Assembly (NCBI RefSeq): GCF_000347635.1
Contig: NC_020514.1
Location: 1,860,001 to 1,924,000, forward strand
Reading direction: 5' to 3'
DNA from: Paraglaciecola psychrophila 170
GTDB lineage: Bacteria; Pseudomonadota; Gammaproteobacteria; Enterobacterales; Alteromonadaceae
DNA: 64,000 nt
Shown here: one piece after another, positions 32,188-41,734 of the stretch
How positions within the stretch are numbered: the first letter of the stretch is position 1
Layout: each line of letters opens with the position of its first letter
The notes under the pieces: model-generated
Databases searched by the model: none
Seen by the model: the letters and a program-made list of their open reading frames with translations, nothing else
What the model was told of the DNA's origin: nothing
Position numbers and translations under genes: made by a program

Positions 32188-33426
32188 ATGACATCCTCAA
32201 TTTTCACCCCGTTTACATTACCTAACGGCCAAGTACTAAAAAATCGCTTAGTTAAAGCTGCCATGGAAGAAAATTTGGCGACGTCTGAACATCTGCCAGG
32301 TAATGCGCTTAAACGCCTTTATAAATCTTGGGCCGATGGCGGGGTTGGGCTAATCATTACCGGTAATGTGATGATTGATCACTTGGCCATGACTGGGCCA
32401 GGGGGAGTGGTTTTAGAGCAGGATACAGATTTAACTTCTTTTATTGACTTGGCAACGTTGTCAAAAGCGAATGCTACAAAAGTATGGATGCAAATCAATC
32501 ATCCTGGCCGCCAAGTGTTTAAGAAAATGGGGGGTAAGGTGCTTTCTCCCTCTGATGTGGCGTTGAATATGGGTAAACATTCGTCGTTGTTTTCTACTCC
32601 TAAACCAATGGATGAGTCCGAAATTAAAGATGTTATTCAACGATTTACTATAACTGCAACCCGGGCTGAGCAAGCGGGCTTTGACGGTGTTGAAATACAT
32701 GCTGCCCATGGTTATTTGCTGGCCCAATTTTTATCACCACTGACCAATAAACGCCAAGATAAGTGGGGAGGTAGTCTTGAAAACCGCGCCCGCTTATTGA
32801 TTGATGTGGTTAAATCGGTAAAGGCGGCTTGTTCCGCGAGTTTTGCAGTCGCGGTGAAGCTTAATTCAGCAGACTTTCAACGTGGCGGTTTTGATATTGC
32901 GGATGCTGAACAAGTCGTGAAAATGCTCGCTGAGTTGAACATTGATGTAGTGGAATTATCGGGTGGCAGTTACGAGGCGCCTGCTATGCAGGGTCGTAGT
33001 GCAGATGACAGAACGTTAGCAAGAGAAGCCTACTTTTTAGAGTTCGCGACTAAAATTGCTAGAACTGTATCACTACCTATTATGACCACAGGAGGCGTAC
33101 GCCGCTATGAAGTCGCTAAGCAGGTTGTTGATAGTGGAGTGGAGTTGGTGGGAATGGCTAGTTCGCTTGCGTTAACGCCAGATTTACCTAATCAATGGAA
33201 AAATGACCCAACGGTGCTAGGTCATATACCTGTGGTGAATTGGAAAGACAAAACTCTTAGCGGTCTAGCTACTATGGCAATGGTTAAACAGCAATTACGT
33301 CGCATTGGGGCGGGTAAGTCGCCTCAATTATCTGCGTCGCCGTTATGGGCTTTAATTACTGATCAAGTGCGTGGAGTAAAACTGACTAAGCGTTATAAAA
33401 GACAACACAAGCATGAAATTTCATAG
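32188..33426 (+). CDS. NADH:flavin oxidoreductase / old yellow enzyme family
   Basis: 412 residues from ATG 32188 (MTSSIFTPFTLPNGQVLKNR). TIM-barrel FMN enzyme with KNRLVKAAMEENL, MQINHPGRQ, the substrate-binding HAAHGYLLAQFLSPLTNKR, the WGGSLENR motif and the C-terminal FMN phosphate site TTGGVRR...MAS. It lacks a fused iron-sulfur/FAD part, so it is a single-domain ene-reductase-type member; the true substrate cannot be read. Stands alone, divergent from ssrA. Confidence 0.9.
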   Translation: MTSSIFTPFTLPNGQVLKNRLVKAAMEENLATSEHLPGNALKRLYKSWADGGVGLIITGNVMIDHLAMTGPGGVVLEQDTDLTSFIDLATLSKANATKVWMQINHPGRQVFKKMGGKVLSPSDVALNMGKHSSLFSTPKPMDESEIKDVIQRFTITATRAEQAGFDGVEIHAAHGYLLAQFLSPLTNKRQDKWGGSLENRARLLIDVVKSVKAACSASFAVAVKLNSADFQRGGFDIADAEQVVKMLAELNIDVVELSGGSYEAPAMQGRSADDRTLAREAYFLEFATKIARTVSLPIMTTGGVRRYEVAKQVVDSGVELVGMASSLALTPDLPNQWKNDPTVLGHIPVVNWKDKTLSGLATMAMVKQQLRRIGAGKSPQLSASPLWALITDQVRGVKLTKRYKRQHKHEIS

Positions 33427-33638
33427 TTATGGTGGCGCTACAAAGCCTTTGCAGAGCGGTATTATTTTTGTCTGAGTCGCTAGCATATAAGTGAGCCGTT
33501 TATACTTGATAAGTGTCAACGGCTAGCAATTCCTTTACTTTGCGTTAAACACTACTTGCATCTAAAAAGATGCCGCAGTGTTAGTTACATATTTGTTTGA
33601 CCATTATGAGTTAGGCGCTGATTAAGTGACGGTTGCAA

Positions 33639-34400
33639 TCAAAAACGCAGCGAGAGACAGCTTAATCCACCGTCTAACTTTTGAAACTCGGACATCGGTA
33701 GCTCTATTGTTGGGTGACCAAGTTGTTGGATGGCATTTAGGGCATTGGGAAAGCCTTTGGGCACTAAGATGGTACCGTTTATCCATACACTATTGGCGGC
33801 ATAACTTTCTTGTTTTGCTATTTCAATACGCTTGAATTGATTGAAAATAGGGTTGTGGTGCATTTCACCAAAGGTCAGTAAATTGTTGTTTTCTAAATAA
33901 CTTACGCCTGTTTTTAAATGTAATAACTCTGACATTTCGACCATTGAACCCGTTAGGTCGTATTTTCCAAGTATATCGATAAGTTGCTCAACACCTTGAG
34001 CATTAGTTCGGGCCGATAAACCGATATAAAAATGATTTCCTACCATCATGATATCGCCAGCTTCAACAGTGCCGGGGAAATTGATGTGCTCGAAGCTAGG
34101 ATAAGATTGTTCTACTGCTTTGACTATATGTGGTACTTCGCCACGGCGGCTTGGCGCACCTGGGTGGGTAAGAATGGCGCACTTTGAAGTCAACAAGGCT
34201 ACGTCTTCAACAAAACACGAGTCAGGGTAACTTTCTAGCGGTGGCAGAATAGTCACCTGTAAACCACACTCTTTTAGTGCTGAAATATAGCCTTGATGTT
34301 GTTCGCATGCCAAGTCGTAGTCAGGTAAACCCATCTCCGCTTCAGTTAGGCCCTCTAACATTGCTTTACATGGTGTTCTAACTATTGCTTTACTAAACAT
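33639..34400 (-). CDS. Dimethylarginine dimethylaminohydrolase-like amidinotransferase family enzyme
   Basis: 253 residues of the guanidino-group-modifying fold. Motifs: PDSCFVEDVALL (substrate carboxylates), GTVEAGDIM, HLKTGVSYL with the catalytic histidine, and the C-terminal LDGGLSCLSLRF with the nucleophilic cysteine. It would hydrolyse methylarginines to citrulline and methylamines, or a related guanidino compound. It follows an APC-type amino acid permease gene by 15 bases on the same strand, suggesting uptake and use of the same compound. Confidence 0.9.
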   Translation of the reverse strand: MFSKAIVRTPCKAMLEGLTEAEMGLPDYDLACEQHQGYISALKECGLQVTILPPLESYPDSCFVEDVALLTSKCAILTHPGAPSRRGEVPHIVKAVEQSYPSFEHINFPGTVEAGDIMMVGNHFYIGLSARTNAQGVEQLIDILGKYDLTGSMVEMSELLHLKTGVSYLENNNLLTFGEMHHNPIFNQFKRIEIAKQESYAANSVWINGTILVPKGFPNALNAIQQLGHPTIELPMSEFQKLDGGLSCLSLRF

Positions 34401-34415
34401 AAATATCCTTAAAAA

Positions 34416-35642
34416 TTATTGGTACAAAACCCAAGCACCGATGATGGCTAACAAAGAAAATAAAGTGGCAAGTAGCGCTATACATAATCTTGCATAACTG
34501 AGTTGCTCACCCCGCTTATGATCCTGTAACTGAAGCTTAATACTCGCTAGCCCAGTACCTAAATAAACGACTAATGCTGCAAAGGTGGCAAGAATAAGTA
34601 AGTTTTCAAAACTATTGATCAGTGATTCACTGGTATTAAAAAATAATAATATAATCGCTAAAACACAGGAAAAAAATATTGCTCTGGTAGGCGTTCCGTC
34701 AGCACTTTGCTGGCTAAAGTACGTGGGAAATATTTTGTCTCTTGCTCCCGCTAGCATCATAGTACCTGCAATCATGATACATACGTTTAAGGTGCCACCG
34801 ATAGCAAATAAGGCACCGATGGTAATGATGATGGCGCCAGTATCCCCCATGATTAATTGGGCTGCATCGGTGAAAGGCGACGTAGAGTTTTGTAATTCTG
34901 CTAAAGACATAATCGACATAATTCCAAACATAGCTATCACATAAACAGTCAGCGCCGTTAACGTGCCTAAAATTGACGCGCGAGCTATGGTTTTTTCAGG
35001 ATTAATGGTGTCTTCTGATGGCAGTGTGGCTGATTCAACCCCGATAAATCCCCACATAATCAATAAACATAATGCACCCACCATATGGAACAGAGAGCTG
35101 TCATCAGGGTTAATGGCTGGAATGTGCGTTACTTCGCCAAACATGATGCCGATAAAGCCCACTAATACTAACGGAATGATTTTTACGATGGTGGTAAAAA
35201 GTTGAACCGCACTGGCTTCGCGAACACCACGTACATTGATTACGGTAAAAAACAGAATAATAACGAAAGCAAAATAAGTGCTATACAGTGGCTCATCACT
35301 AAGCACCGGTAAGAATCTTTGACTGTAACCTGCAAACGATAGGGAAATAGCTGCTATTGAGGAGACTAAAGAAATCCAGTAGCCCCAACAAACAATTGCG
35401 GCAGGAATTGCACCAAAAGCTTCAGAAACGTAGAAGTATGGACCACCTAAACCAGGTTTGCGTGAAGATAAATAACTATAACTTAACGCTAAACAGAGGG
35501 CTCCAAAGCCGGTCACACCCCAGCCTATAAAGCTATAACTGCCATAAGGAGCAAGTAAAGCGGGTAAAGTGAAAATACCCGAACCTATCATCATGCCAGC
35601 TACAAGAGCCCAGGACCGCCATATACCTATCGACTTTGTCAT
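34416..35642 (-). CDS. APC-superfamily amino acid permease
   Basis: 408 residues, 11 to 12 membrane segments. N-terminal IGIWRSWALVAGMMIGSGIF with the glycine-rich substrate-binding helix break, then GLGGPYFYVSEAFG, the central WGFIGVESATLPSEDTINPEKT and FAIGGTLNVCIMIAGTM. Transports an amino acid or derivative by cation symport or exchange. Upstream of the DDAH-like gene, so methylarginine or arginine is a plausible substrate (inference). Specificity cannot be read. Confidence 0.88.
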   Translation of the reverse strand: MTKSIGIWRSWALVAGMMIGSGIFTLPALLAPYGSYSFIGWGVTGFGALCLALSYSYLSSRKPGLGGPYFYVSEAFGAIPAAIVCWGYWISLVSSIAAISLSFAGYSQRFLPVLSDEPLYSTYFAFVIILFFTVINVRGVREASAVQLFTTIVKIIPLVLVGFIGIMFGEVTHIPAINPDDSSLFHMVGALCLLIMWGFIGVESATLPSEDTINPEKTIARASILGTLTALTVYVIAMFGIMSIMSLAELQNSTSPFTDAAQLIMGDTGAIIITIGALFAIGGTLNVCIMIAGTMMLAGARDKIFPTYFSQQSADGTPTRAIFFSCVLAIILLFFNTSESLINSFENLLILATFAALVVYLGTGLASIKLQLQDHKRGEQLSYARLCIALLATLFSLLAIIGAWVLYQ

Positions 35643-35731
35643 GCTAATCAGTGCTGTAAAACTAGATGTGATAAAGATTAACCAATCTAACTTTAGATTA
35701 ATAGCCGATACTTTGGTTGTTAGTTTATTAT

Positions 35732-36208
35732 CTAAACGCTGTGTTTCATCATACGTTCTTTATCACGTGCCCAATCGCGGTCCTTAACAGCGTCTCGCTT
35801 ATCATGTTCGTGTTTACCTTTGCCTAAGTAAACTTCAACTTTCACCCAGTTTTTCTTCCAATACATGGCGGTGGCAATAATTGAATAACCTTGGCGTTCA
35901 ACGGAGCCTATTAACTTATCTAACTCTCGTTTTTTGAGCAACAGTTTACGCTTACGTGTAGGCTCACATACAACGTGACTCGACGCCTGATTTAGCGGTT
36001 GAATGGTTGAACCAATTAGAAAGGCTTCACCTTTGTCTATGGCGACGTAACTTTCCGAAATATTAACTTTACCAGAGCGAATGCTTTTCACTTCCCAACC
36101 TTGCAAGGACATACCACATTCGAGTTTGTCTTCAAGATTGTATTCGTGACGAGCTTTTTTATTAAGCGCGATGGTGTTATCTGTTGATTTTGACTTCTTT
36201 TTATTCAT
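35732..36208 (-). CDS. smpB: SsrA-binding protein
   Basis: 158 residues. The oligonucleotide-binding fold with [35 protein letters not shown], the [12 protein letters not shown] helix and the basic tail [20 protein letters not shown] that folds in the decoding centre. It binds tmRNA for trans-translation. The ssrA gene lies 3.7 kb away. Divergent from ratA, as in many gammaproteobacteria. Confidence 0.97.
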   Translation of the reverse strand: MNKKKSKSTDNTIALNKKARHEYNLEDKLECGMSLQGWEVKSIRSGKVNISESYVAIDKGEAFLIGSTIQPLNQASSHVVCEPTRKRKLLLKKRELDKLIGSVERQGYSIIATAMYWKKNWVKVEVYLGKGKHEHDKRDAVKDRDWARDKERMMKHSV

Positions 36209-36341
36209 AAACTGTATTATAGAGATTGTATGAAGTGGTACAACAAAAAATCCAAACTATTCAAAAACTAATGGATCGACACACCCTAAATGACTTATGT
36301 TATTCGGTAATATTTAAAGCTTTACCAATTTTGGAGAATAA

Positions 36342-36773
36342 ATGGCCAATGTATGTCGCAGCGCTTTAGTTGCCTTTAGCGCTGAATCCATGTTTGATTT
36401 AATTAATGATGTAGAGCTGTATCCAGAATTTATTCCAGGATGTGCTGAAACCAAGATATTGCAACAAGATAATGACAATATGAGAGCATCGCTGCTTATT
36501 TCAAAGGCAGGCGTTAAGCAATGGTTTACCACTCACAATACTTTAAAACGTGGCGAATTTATCCATATGAACTTGGTTGATGGCCCTTTTTCACGACTCA
36601 CAGGTGGTTGGACAATTACGTCGCTCAGCGAGACAGGCTGTAAAATTGAGTTAAATTTGGATTTTGCATTTTCGAGTAAAATTATCGAAATGGCTTTTGG
36701 GCGGGTTTTTAACTCGATTGCTGCTAATATGGTGGTCGCTTTTACTGAGCGCGCAAAACAGGTTTACGGCTAA
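36342..36773 (+). CDS. ratA: Ribosome association toxin RatA / coenzyme Q-binding START family
   Basis: 143 residues of the START-like polyketide cyclase fold: FDLINDVELYPEFIPGCAET, then LVDGPFSRLTGGWTI and FAFSSKIIEMAFG. Homologues are called RatA (inhibits 70S formation in E. coli) or are linked to Coq10-like quinone binding; the two views are not resolved. Followed by rnfH, the usual partner, after 23 bases. Confidence 0.92.
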   Translation: MANVCRSALVAFSAESMFDLINDVELYPEFIPGCAETKILQQDNDNMRASLLISKAGVKQWFTTHNTLKRGEFIHMNLVDGPFSRLTGGWTITSLSETGCKIELNLDFAFSSKIIEMAFGRVFNSIAANMVVAFTERAKQVYG

Positions 36774-36796
36774 AGGCTAGAGGTTACTTAGAGCAT

Positions 36797-37162
36797 ATGA
36801 CAGACCAACAAATATCCCTTGAGGTGGTATATGGGACTCCCGAAAAACAAGCGTTGCTCGAAGTGGTGGTTGAACAAGGTACAACGGTTGAACAAGCTAT
36901 TTTGGCTTCGGGGATTGTGAAACGCTTTCCTGATATCAACCTTGAAATATTAAAAGTCGGCATTTGGAATCGCACTTGTAAATTGACCGACCTACCCAAA
37001 AAAGGCGACAGAATTGAAATCTATCGCCCCCTGATTGCCGATCCTAAAGAAGCCAGACGTCGGCGCGCTGAAAAGGCCATAGATGAAGGTCGTGCTAATA
37101 AAACTACTGGTGGAAGAGCAAAAGCCAAAATCCCAACGAATACATTAGAATCTAAGCCCTAA
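36797..37162 (+). CDS. rnfH: RnfH-family ubiquitin-like protein
   Basis: 121 residues with the beta-grasp fold: ISLEVVYGTPEKQALLEVVV, QAILASGIVKRFPDINL, VGIWNRTCKLTDLPKKGDRIEIYRPL, then a basic tail. Function uncertain; conserved partner of ratA. Its 3' end overlaps the end of the convergent DUF2461 gene by 18 bases. Confidence 0.92.
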   Translation: MTDQQISLEVVYGTPEKQALLEVVVEQGTTVEQAILASGIVKRFPDINLEILKVGIWNRTCKLTDLPKKGDRIEIYRPLIADPKEARRRRAEKAIDEGRANKTTGGRAKAKIPTNTLESKP

Positions 37163-37828
37163 TGCCTCGCAAATAAACTTTTGAAATGGTTGGGCGCGTC
37201 CAAAACGACTGGCCACCATCTTGCAAAAATCTGGTTGATACAAATCGCTTTCTTGTAACGGGCACAGAGCAATAAAATCTTTGCGCTTTATTTCTTCAAT
37301 TAATGAATGGTCTTTGTCATAACCTTTTGGAGGCCTGATTAGCTTAGTGCCTCCAAGTTGGTAAAATTCGGTAAAGGGTTCATGTTCAATTGCATCTAAA
37401 TAAGGACCCGGCTTGGTCACCATATGATCTCGAATAGCAGCCAATGAATCTCTATCCGGTTGCCAAGTGCCTACCCCTAAAAAAATCTCGCCAGCTGCAA
37501 TATGTAAATAAAAACCTGGAGCGTGAACATCCTTGCCCACCTCATGACGAAACTGAATGCCTACATTGGTTTTGAAAGGTGATTTGTTTTTTGAGAATCT
37601 AACGTCTCGATAGATACGCATCAGCGAACCACCGACTTTTTTAGCACTAGCTTCATAGTGGGGTGAGATAAGTGGGATCCACTGTTCCATTTGTTCTATA
37701 AAAGCCAAGGCAGGTGTGCGAACGTCGTCTTCATATTGTTGTTTATGGTCATTGAACCATTCTCGGTCATTATTGACCTGTAGATTTTTTAAAAACGTCA
37801 TTAATGATGGTTCAAAATGATTGAACAT
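37145..37828 (-). CDS. DUF2461 family protein (TIGR02453)
   Basis: 227 residues. LTFLKNLQVNNDREWFNDHK at the N-terminus, then RIYRDVRFSKNKSPFKTNVG and FYLHIAAGEIFLGVGTWQPD are the family signature. Biochemical function is unknown. 24 bases behind ppsR on the same strand, possibly co-transcribed. Confidence 0.9.
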   Translation of the reverse strand: MFNHFEPSLMTFLKNLQVNNDREWFNDHKQQYEDDVRTPALAFIEQMEQWIPLISPHYEASAKKVGGSLMRIYRDVRFSKNKSPFKTNVGIQFRHEVGKDVHAPGFYLHIAAGEIFLGVGTWQPDRDSLAAIRDHMVTKPGPYLDAIEHEPFTEFYQLGGTKLIRPPKGYDKDHSLIEEIKRKDFIALCPLQESDLYQPDFCKMVASRFGRAQPFQKFICEALGLRF

Positions 37829-37852
37829 AAAACTTTTCCTTAGAGCTTAGAT

Positions 37853-38665
37853 TTAATATTTCTTACGTTGTAAACCAGTTTGAGCTAATATTTTGGCTGA
37901 AATTTCTTCAATCGAAAACCGTGTGCTGTTCAGAAATGGAATTTTCTCTTTTCGGTATAAATTTTCTACTTCACGCAATTCCATGCGACATTGCTGCAAC
38001 GATGCATACTTACTATTGGCCCGTCGCTCTGAGCGAATTTGGTGTAATCGGTCTGCTTGGATGGTCAGTCCAAATAATTTGTCTTTGAAGCGACGCAAGG
38101 GCGCAGGTAAACGTAAAATGTCACCCATATCATCTTCTGTAAAAGGGTAGTTTGCTGCTTTGATGCCATATTGCAGCGCCAGATAAAGACTTGTAGGGGT
38201 TTTACCCGACCGAGATACTCCCACTAAAATGATATCAGCCTCGTTATAATCTTTTAAGTTTGCTCCATCATCATTGGCTAACGCATAGTTCACGGCTTCA
38301 ATGCGAATATCATAGGTTTTTTCGTGGATACTATGTGTTCGATGTTTTTCTGGCTTAGATGGTACACCTAATACTTTTTCTAGAGGCGCAACAAACTGAT
38401 CCAAAAAGTTGTAGTTAATGCCCACTGACTTTGACACGATCTTACGGACTTCGATATTGACTATGGTGTAAAACACTAAAGGTCTCTGACCGTCATCTTG
38501 AAAACTTTCAGATATTTTTCGAACCACGTCTTTTGCTTGTTCCGATGTTTCGACAAAGGGAACAGTGATGTGTTTGAACTCAATCGTAAACAGGGAGAGC
38601 AATGCGTGGCCAAACACCTCTGCAGTTATGGCCGTTCCATCTGAAATATAATAGGCTGATCTCAA
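37853..38665 (-). CDS. ppsR: PEP synthase regulatory protein (kinase/pyrophosphorylase)
   Basis: 270 residues of the DUF299 family. N-terminal YYISDGTAITAEVFGHALL and the nucleotide-binding loop GVSRSGKTPTSLYLA, then YPFTEDDM. It inactivates PEP synthase by ADP-dependent phosphorylation of a threonine and reactivates it by pyrophosphate-forming dephosphorylation. It is divergent from ppsA, its target. Confidence 0.95.
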   Translation of the reverse strand: MRSAYYISDGTAITAEVFGHALLSLFTIEFKHITVPFVETSEQAKDVVRKISESFQDDGQRPLVFYTIVNIEVRKIVSKSVGINYNFLDQFVAPLEKVLGVPSKPEKHRTHSIHEKTYDIRIEAVNYALANDDGANLKDYNEADIILVGVSRSGKTPTSLYLALQYGIKAANYPFTEDDMGDILRLPAPLRRFKDKLFGLTIQADRLHQIRSERRANSKYASLQQCRMELREVENLYRKEKIPFLNSTRFSIEEISAKILAQTGLQRKKY

Positions 38666-38872
38666 AACATTTCCTTAACATTGTTGTAATTTAATTACGA
38701 AAAACAATTAAATTTTACTTTCACGATAACAACACTCTAAAATCACCACAATAAATGTAAAGGCGTTATAAGAATATTGCTTTTTATACTGTTTTTAACA
38801 GTTTTATTAAGTCTATTTGCTTAAAATAACATGATATTTAAACAACCAAACAATCATTTGGAGAAAACGAGA

Positions 38873-41245
38873 ATGCAAGAACACGTTTTGTGGTACCAAC
38901 AACTGGGAATGGGAGATGTTGGAGTCGTTGGCGGCAAAAACGCGTCGTTGGGCGAGATGATTTCAAATTTGGCTAATGCAGGGGTGCAAGTGCCTGGAGG
39001 ATTCGCAACCACTGCTCATGCATTTAATTTATTTCTCGAACAAAGTGGTTTAGAAGCGCGTATTCATGTGTTGTTGGACGACTTAGATGTTGAAAACATT
39101 GCAGCATTAGGTAAAGCCGGCGAAACCATTCGTAATTGGATTATCGACACTCCCTTTCTTCCAGAGTTGGAAAACGATATACGCACCGCATTTAAAACCT
39201 TACAAGGTGAGGCTGGTGATGAAGCTTCGTTTGCCGTTCGCTCTTCAGCAACAGCAGAAGACATGCCTGATGCTTCGTTTGCTGGTCAACAAGAAACCTT
39301 TTTAAATGTTAAAGGCTATGACTCAGTCATGGTTGCAATTAAACATGTATTCGCTTCACTGTTTAACGACAGAGCTATTTCTTATCGAGTACATCAAGGA
39401 TACGACCATAAAGGCGTGGCCTTGTCTGCAGGTGTTCAACGTATGGTGCGCAGTGATTGCTCTGCTTCCGGTGTGATGTTCTCAATTGATACAGAGTCTG
39501 GTTTTGAAGATGTTGTCTTTATCACCTCATCTTATGGTTTGGGTGAAATGGTGGTACAAGGTGCTGTTAACCCTGACGAATTTTACGTTCACAAGCCGAC
39601 CTTGGCAAAAGGCTTCCCAGCGGTAGTGCGAAGAAACCTTGGTAGTAAACTCACCAAGATGATTTATTCGGATGACCTAGAGCACGGTAAACAAGTTGAG
39701 ATTGTGGATATTGATGCCACAGACAGTCGTAGATTCTCACTTACTGATGACGAAATAATGGAGTTAGCTAAACAAGCTGTCATTATTGAAAAACATTACA
39801 AACGGCCAATGGATATTGAATGGGCCAAAGATGGCATAGACGGTAAACTTTACATAGTACAGGCACGTCCAGAGACTGTGCGCAGCCGTGAAGATATTCA
39901 AGTCATTGAACGTTTTATGCTTAAAGGCAAAGCCAAAGTAGTGTGTGAAGGCCGAGCGATTGGCCACAAGATAGGTGCTGGTGTGGCAAAAGTACTCAGC
40001 GGCGTGGAAGAAATGGACAAGATCCAACCTGGAGATGTGTTGGTCACCGATATGACCGATCCTGACTGGGAACCTATCATGAAAAAAGCTTCTGCTATTG
40101 TGACTAACCGCGGCGGCCGAACATGTCATGCGGCTATTATTGCCAGAGAACTGGGTATCCCTGCGGTTGTAGGGTGTGGCAATGCTACCGCTTCAATTGA
40201 GAATGGTGACAAGATCACCGTCTCTTGTGCAGAAGGCGATACCGGATTTATCTACGGTGATGTACTGGACTTTGATGTAGTGACATCACGTATAGACTCA
40301 ATGCCAGAAATCCCCCTTAAAGTAATGATGAATGTGGGTAACCCTGACAGAGCTTTCGATTTTGCGCGTTTACCTCACTCGGGCGTTGGTTTGGCGCGAC
40401 TTGAGTTTATTATCAACCGCATGATTGGTGTTCATCCTAAAGCACTTCTCGATTTTGATAATCAACCACAAGAATTAAAAGAAGAAATCACAGACATAAT
40501 AGCGGGCTATGCTTCGCCTGTTGAGTTTTACATCGAAAAATTGGTTGAAGGTATCTCGACTATTGCTGCGGCGTTTTCACCTGAAAAAGTCATCGTGCGT
40601 ATGTCTGACTTTAAGTCCAACGAATACTTTAATCTTGTGGGTGGTTATCAATACGAACCTGATGAAGAGAACCCGATGCTAGGTTTTCGCGGTGCCAGTC
40701 GTTATATTTCAGAAGATTTTCGGGAATGTTTTGCTTTGGAATGTGAGGCGATAAAACGGGTTCGTAATAAAATGGACTTAACCAATGTTGAGATTATGAT
40801 CCCCTTTATCCGTACCCTTGAAGAAGGTGCAAAAGTGATCGAGTTACTTGCAGAAGAAGGACTCGTGCAAGGCGAAAACGGCTTACGCGTTATTATGATG
40901 TGTGAGTTACCTTCGAATGCACTTTTGGCCGACCAATTCCTGGATATGTTTGATGGCTTTTCAATTGGCTCTAACGACTTGACTCAGTTAACGTTAGGTC
41001 TAGACCGAGATTCAGGCTTAATCGCACATTTGTTTGATGAACGTAACCCTGCGGTTAAGGCGCTATTATCGATGGCGATTCAAGCTGCTAAGAAGCGCGG
41101 TAAATACGTCGGAATTTGCGGCCAAGGCCCTTCTGATCATGAAGATTTGGCACAATGGCTGGTTGAGCAAGGCATTGATAGTGTCTCACTTAACCCAGAT
41201 ACAGTTGTCGAAACTTGGTTATATCTTGGTAAACAAGGTAAGTAA
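38873..41245 (+). CDS. ppsA: Phosphoenolpyruvate synthase
   Basis: 790 residues from ATG 38873, preceded by TTGGAGAA. Upstream in-frame residues are not family-like. Domains: ATP-grasp ([34 protein letters not shown]), the phosphohistidine domain with [21 protein letters not shown] (catalytic histidine and the threonine target of PpsR just before it) and the C-terminal PEP/pyruvate-binding barrel ([30 protein letters not shown]). It makes PEP from pyruvate and ATP for gluconeogenesis. Confidence 0.97.
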   Translation: MQEHVLWYQQLGMGDVGVVGGKNASLGEMISNLANAGVQVPGGFATTAHAFNLFLEQSGLEARIHVLLDDLDVENIAALGKAGETIRNWIIDTPFLPELENDIRTAFKTLQGEAGDEASFAVRSSATAEDMPDASFAGQQETFLNVKGYDSVMVAIKHVFASLFNDRAISYRVHQGYDHKGVALSAGVQRMVRSDCSASGVMFSIDTESGFEDVVFITSSYGLGEMVVQGAVNPDEFYVHKPTLAKGFPAVVRRNLGSKLTKMIYSDDLEHGKQVEIVDIDATDSRRFSLTDDEIMELAKQAVIIEKHYKRPMDIEWAKDGIDGKLYIVQARPETVRSREDIQVIERFMLKGKAKVVCEGRAIGHKIGAGVAKVLSGVEEMDKIQPGDVLVTDMTDPDWEPIMKKASAIVTNRGGRTCHAAIIARELGIPAVVGCGNATASIENGDKITVSCAEGDTGFIYGDVLDFDVVTSRIDSMPEIPLKVMMNVGNPDRAFDFARLPHSGVGLARLEFIINRMIGVHPKALLDFDNQPQELKEEITDIIAGYASPVEFYIEKLVEGISTIAAAFSPEKVIVRMSDFKSNEYFNLVGGYQYEPDEENPMLGFRGASRYISEDFRECFALECEAIKRVRNKMDLTNVEIMIPFIRTLEEGAKVIELLAEEGLVQGENGLRVIMMCELPSNALLADQFLDMFDGFSIGSNDLTQLTLGLDRDSGLIAHLFDERNPAVKALLSMAIQAAKKRGKYVGICGQGPSDHEDLAQWLVEQGIDSVSLNPDTVVETWLYLGKQGK

Positions 41246-41263
41246 AAAAGCACTCTAGATTTT

Positions 41264-41300
41264 AAAAAGCCGCTTAAATTAACATTTAAGCGGCTTTTTA
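41264..41300. terminator. Terminator behind ppsA
   Basis: AAAAAGCCGCTTAAAT / ATTTAAGCGGCTTTTT, a long perfect stem with a four-base loop, flanked by A and T runs, so active in both directions for ppsA and for the convergent small gene. Confidence 0.92.
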
Positions 41301-41317
41301 ACAGCTTCTTAATATTT

Positions 41318-41548
41318 TTAAACCTTCAGTTTTCTATCTAAAATTAATTTATCTAATTTACGTGCCGACTTCGACATCACATTTTGGCAAGTGCGTAACC
41401 AATCTCTCGCTTTAGGTACATCATAACTGAGCATGACTAACCCTATTAATAAAATAAATATTGAACCAGGCAGAATAAAAAACACTATGCCAAATATGGC
41501 CAGTAGGCTGCCAAATGCAATACGTAATTTTTTCTTCATGTTTATCAC
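41318..41548 (-). CDS. Small PGPGW-like membrane protein
   Basis: 76 residues. Basic start (MINMKKKLRIAFG), two short membrane helices (SLLAIFGIVFFILPGSIFILLIGLVMLS) and the segment DVPKARDWLR followed by a helical tail. The LPGxxxxxxxxGLxML pattern is that of the PGPGW transmembrane family, here with PGS in place of PGP. Function unknown. Confidence 0.7.
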   Translation of the reverse strand: MINMKKKLRIAFGSLLAIFGIVFFILPGSIFILLIGLVMLSYDVPKARDWLRTCQNVMSKSARKLDKLILDRKLKV

Positions 41549-41734
41549 CTTAAATATTTTAGGTTAAGTCCAAAAATTTAAGAATATATCGGTTCATTCA
41601 TAACTAAAAATTTTCAGTTGTTACAAACTATTTATAGCATATGAAAAATCATTAGGGCTAATGTCAAAGTGATATAGAGCAGGGATGATCATTTTAGGTA
41701 TAATTAGCGTTATATTTTATATATCAATTACTGA

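Noticed and set aside
33626..33835. A short plus-strand gene over the end of the DDAH-like gene
   Set aside because: It is a shadow of the well-supported opposite-strand gene, with no ribosome binding site or recognised domain.
38666..38872. A Cra/FruR operator between ppsR and ppsA
   Set aside because: No convincing GCTGAAWCGWTTCAGC-like palindrome could be found by eye.
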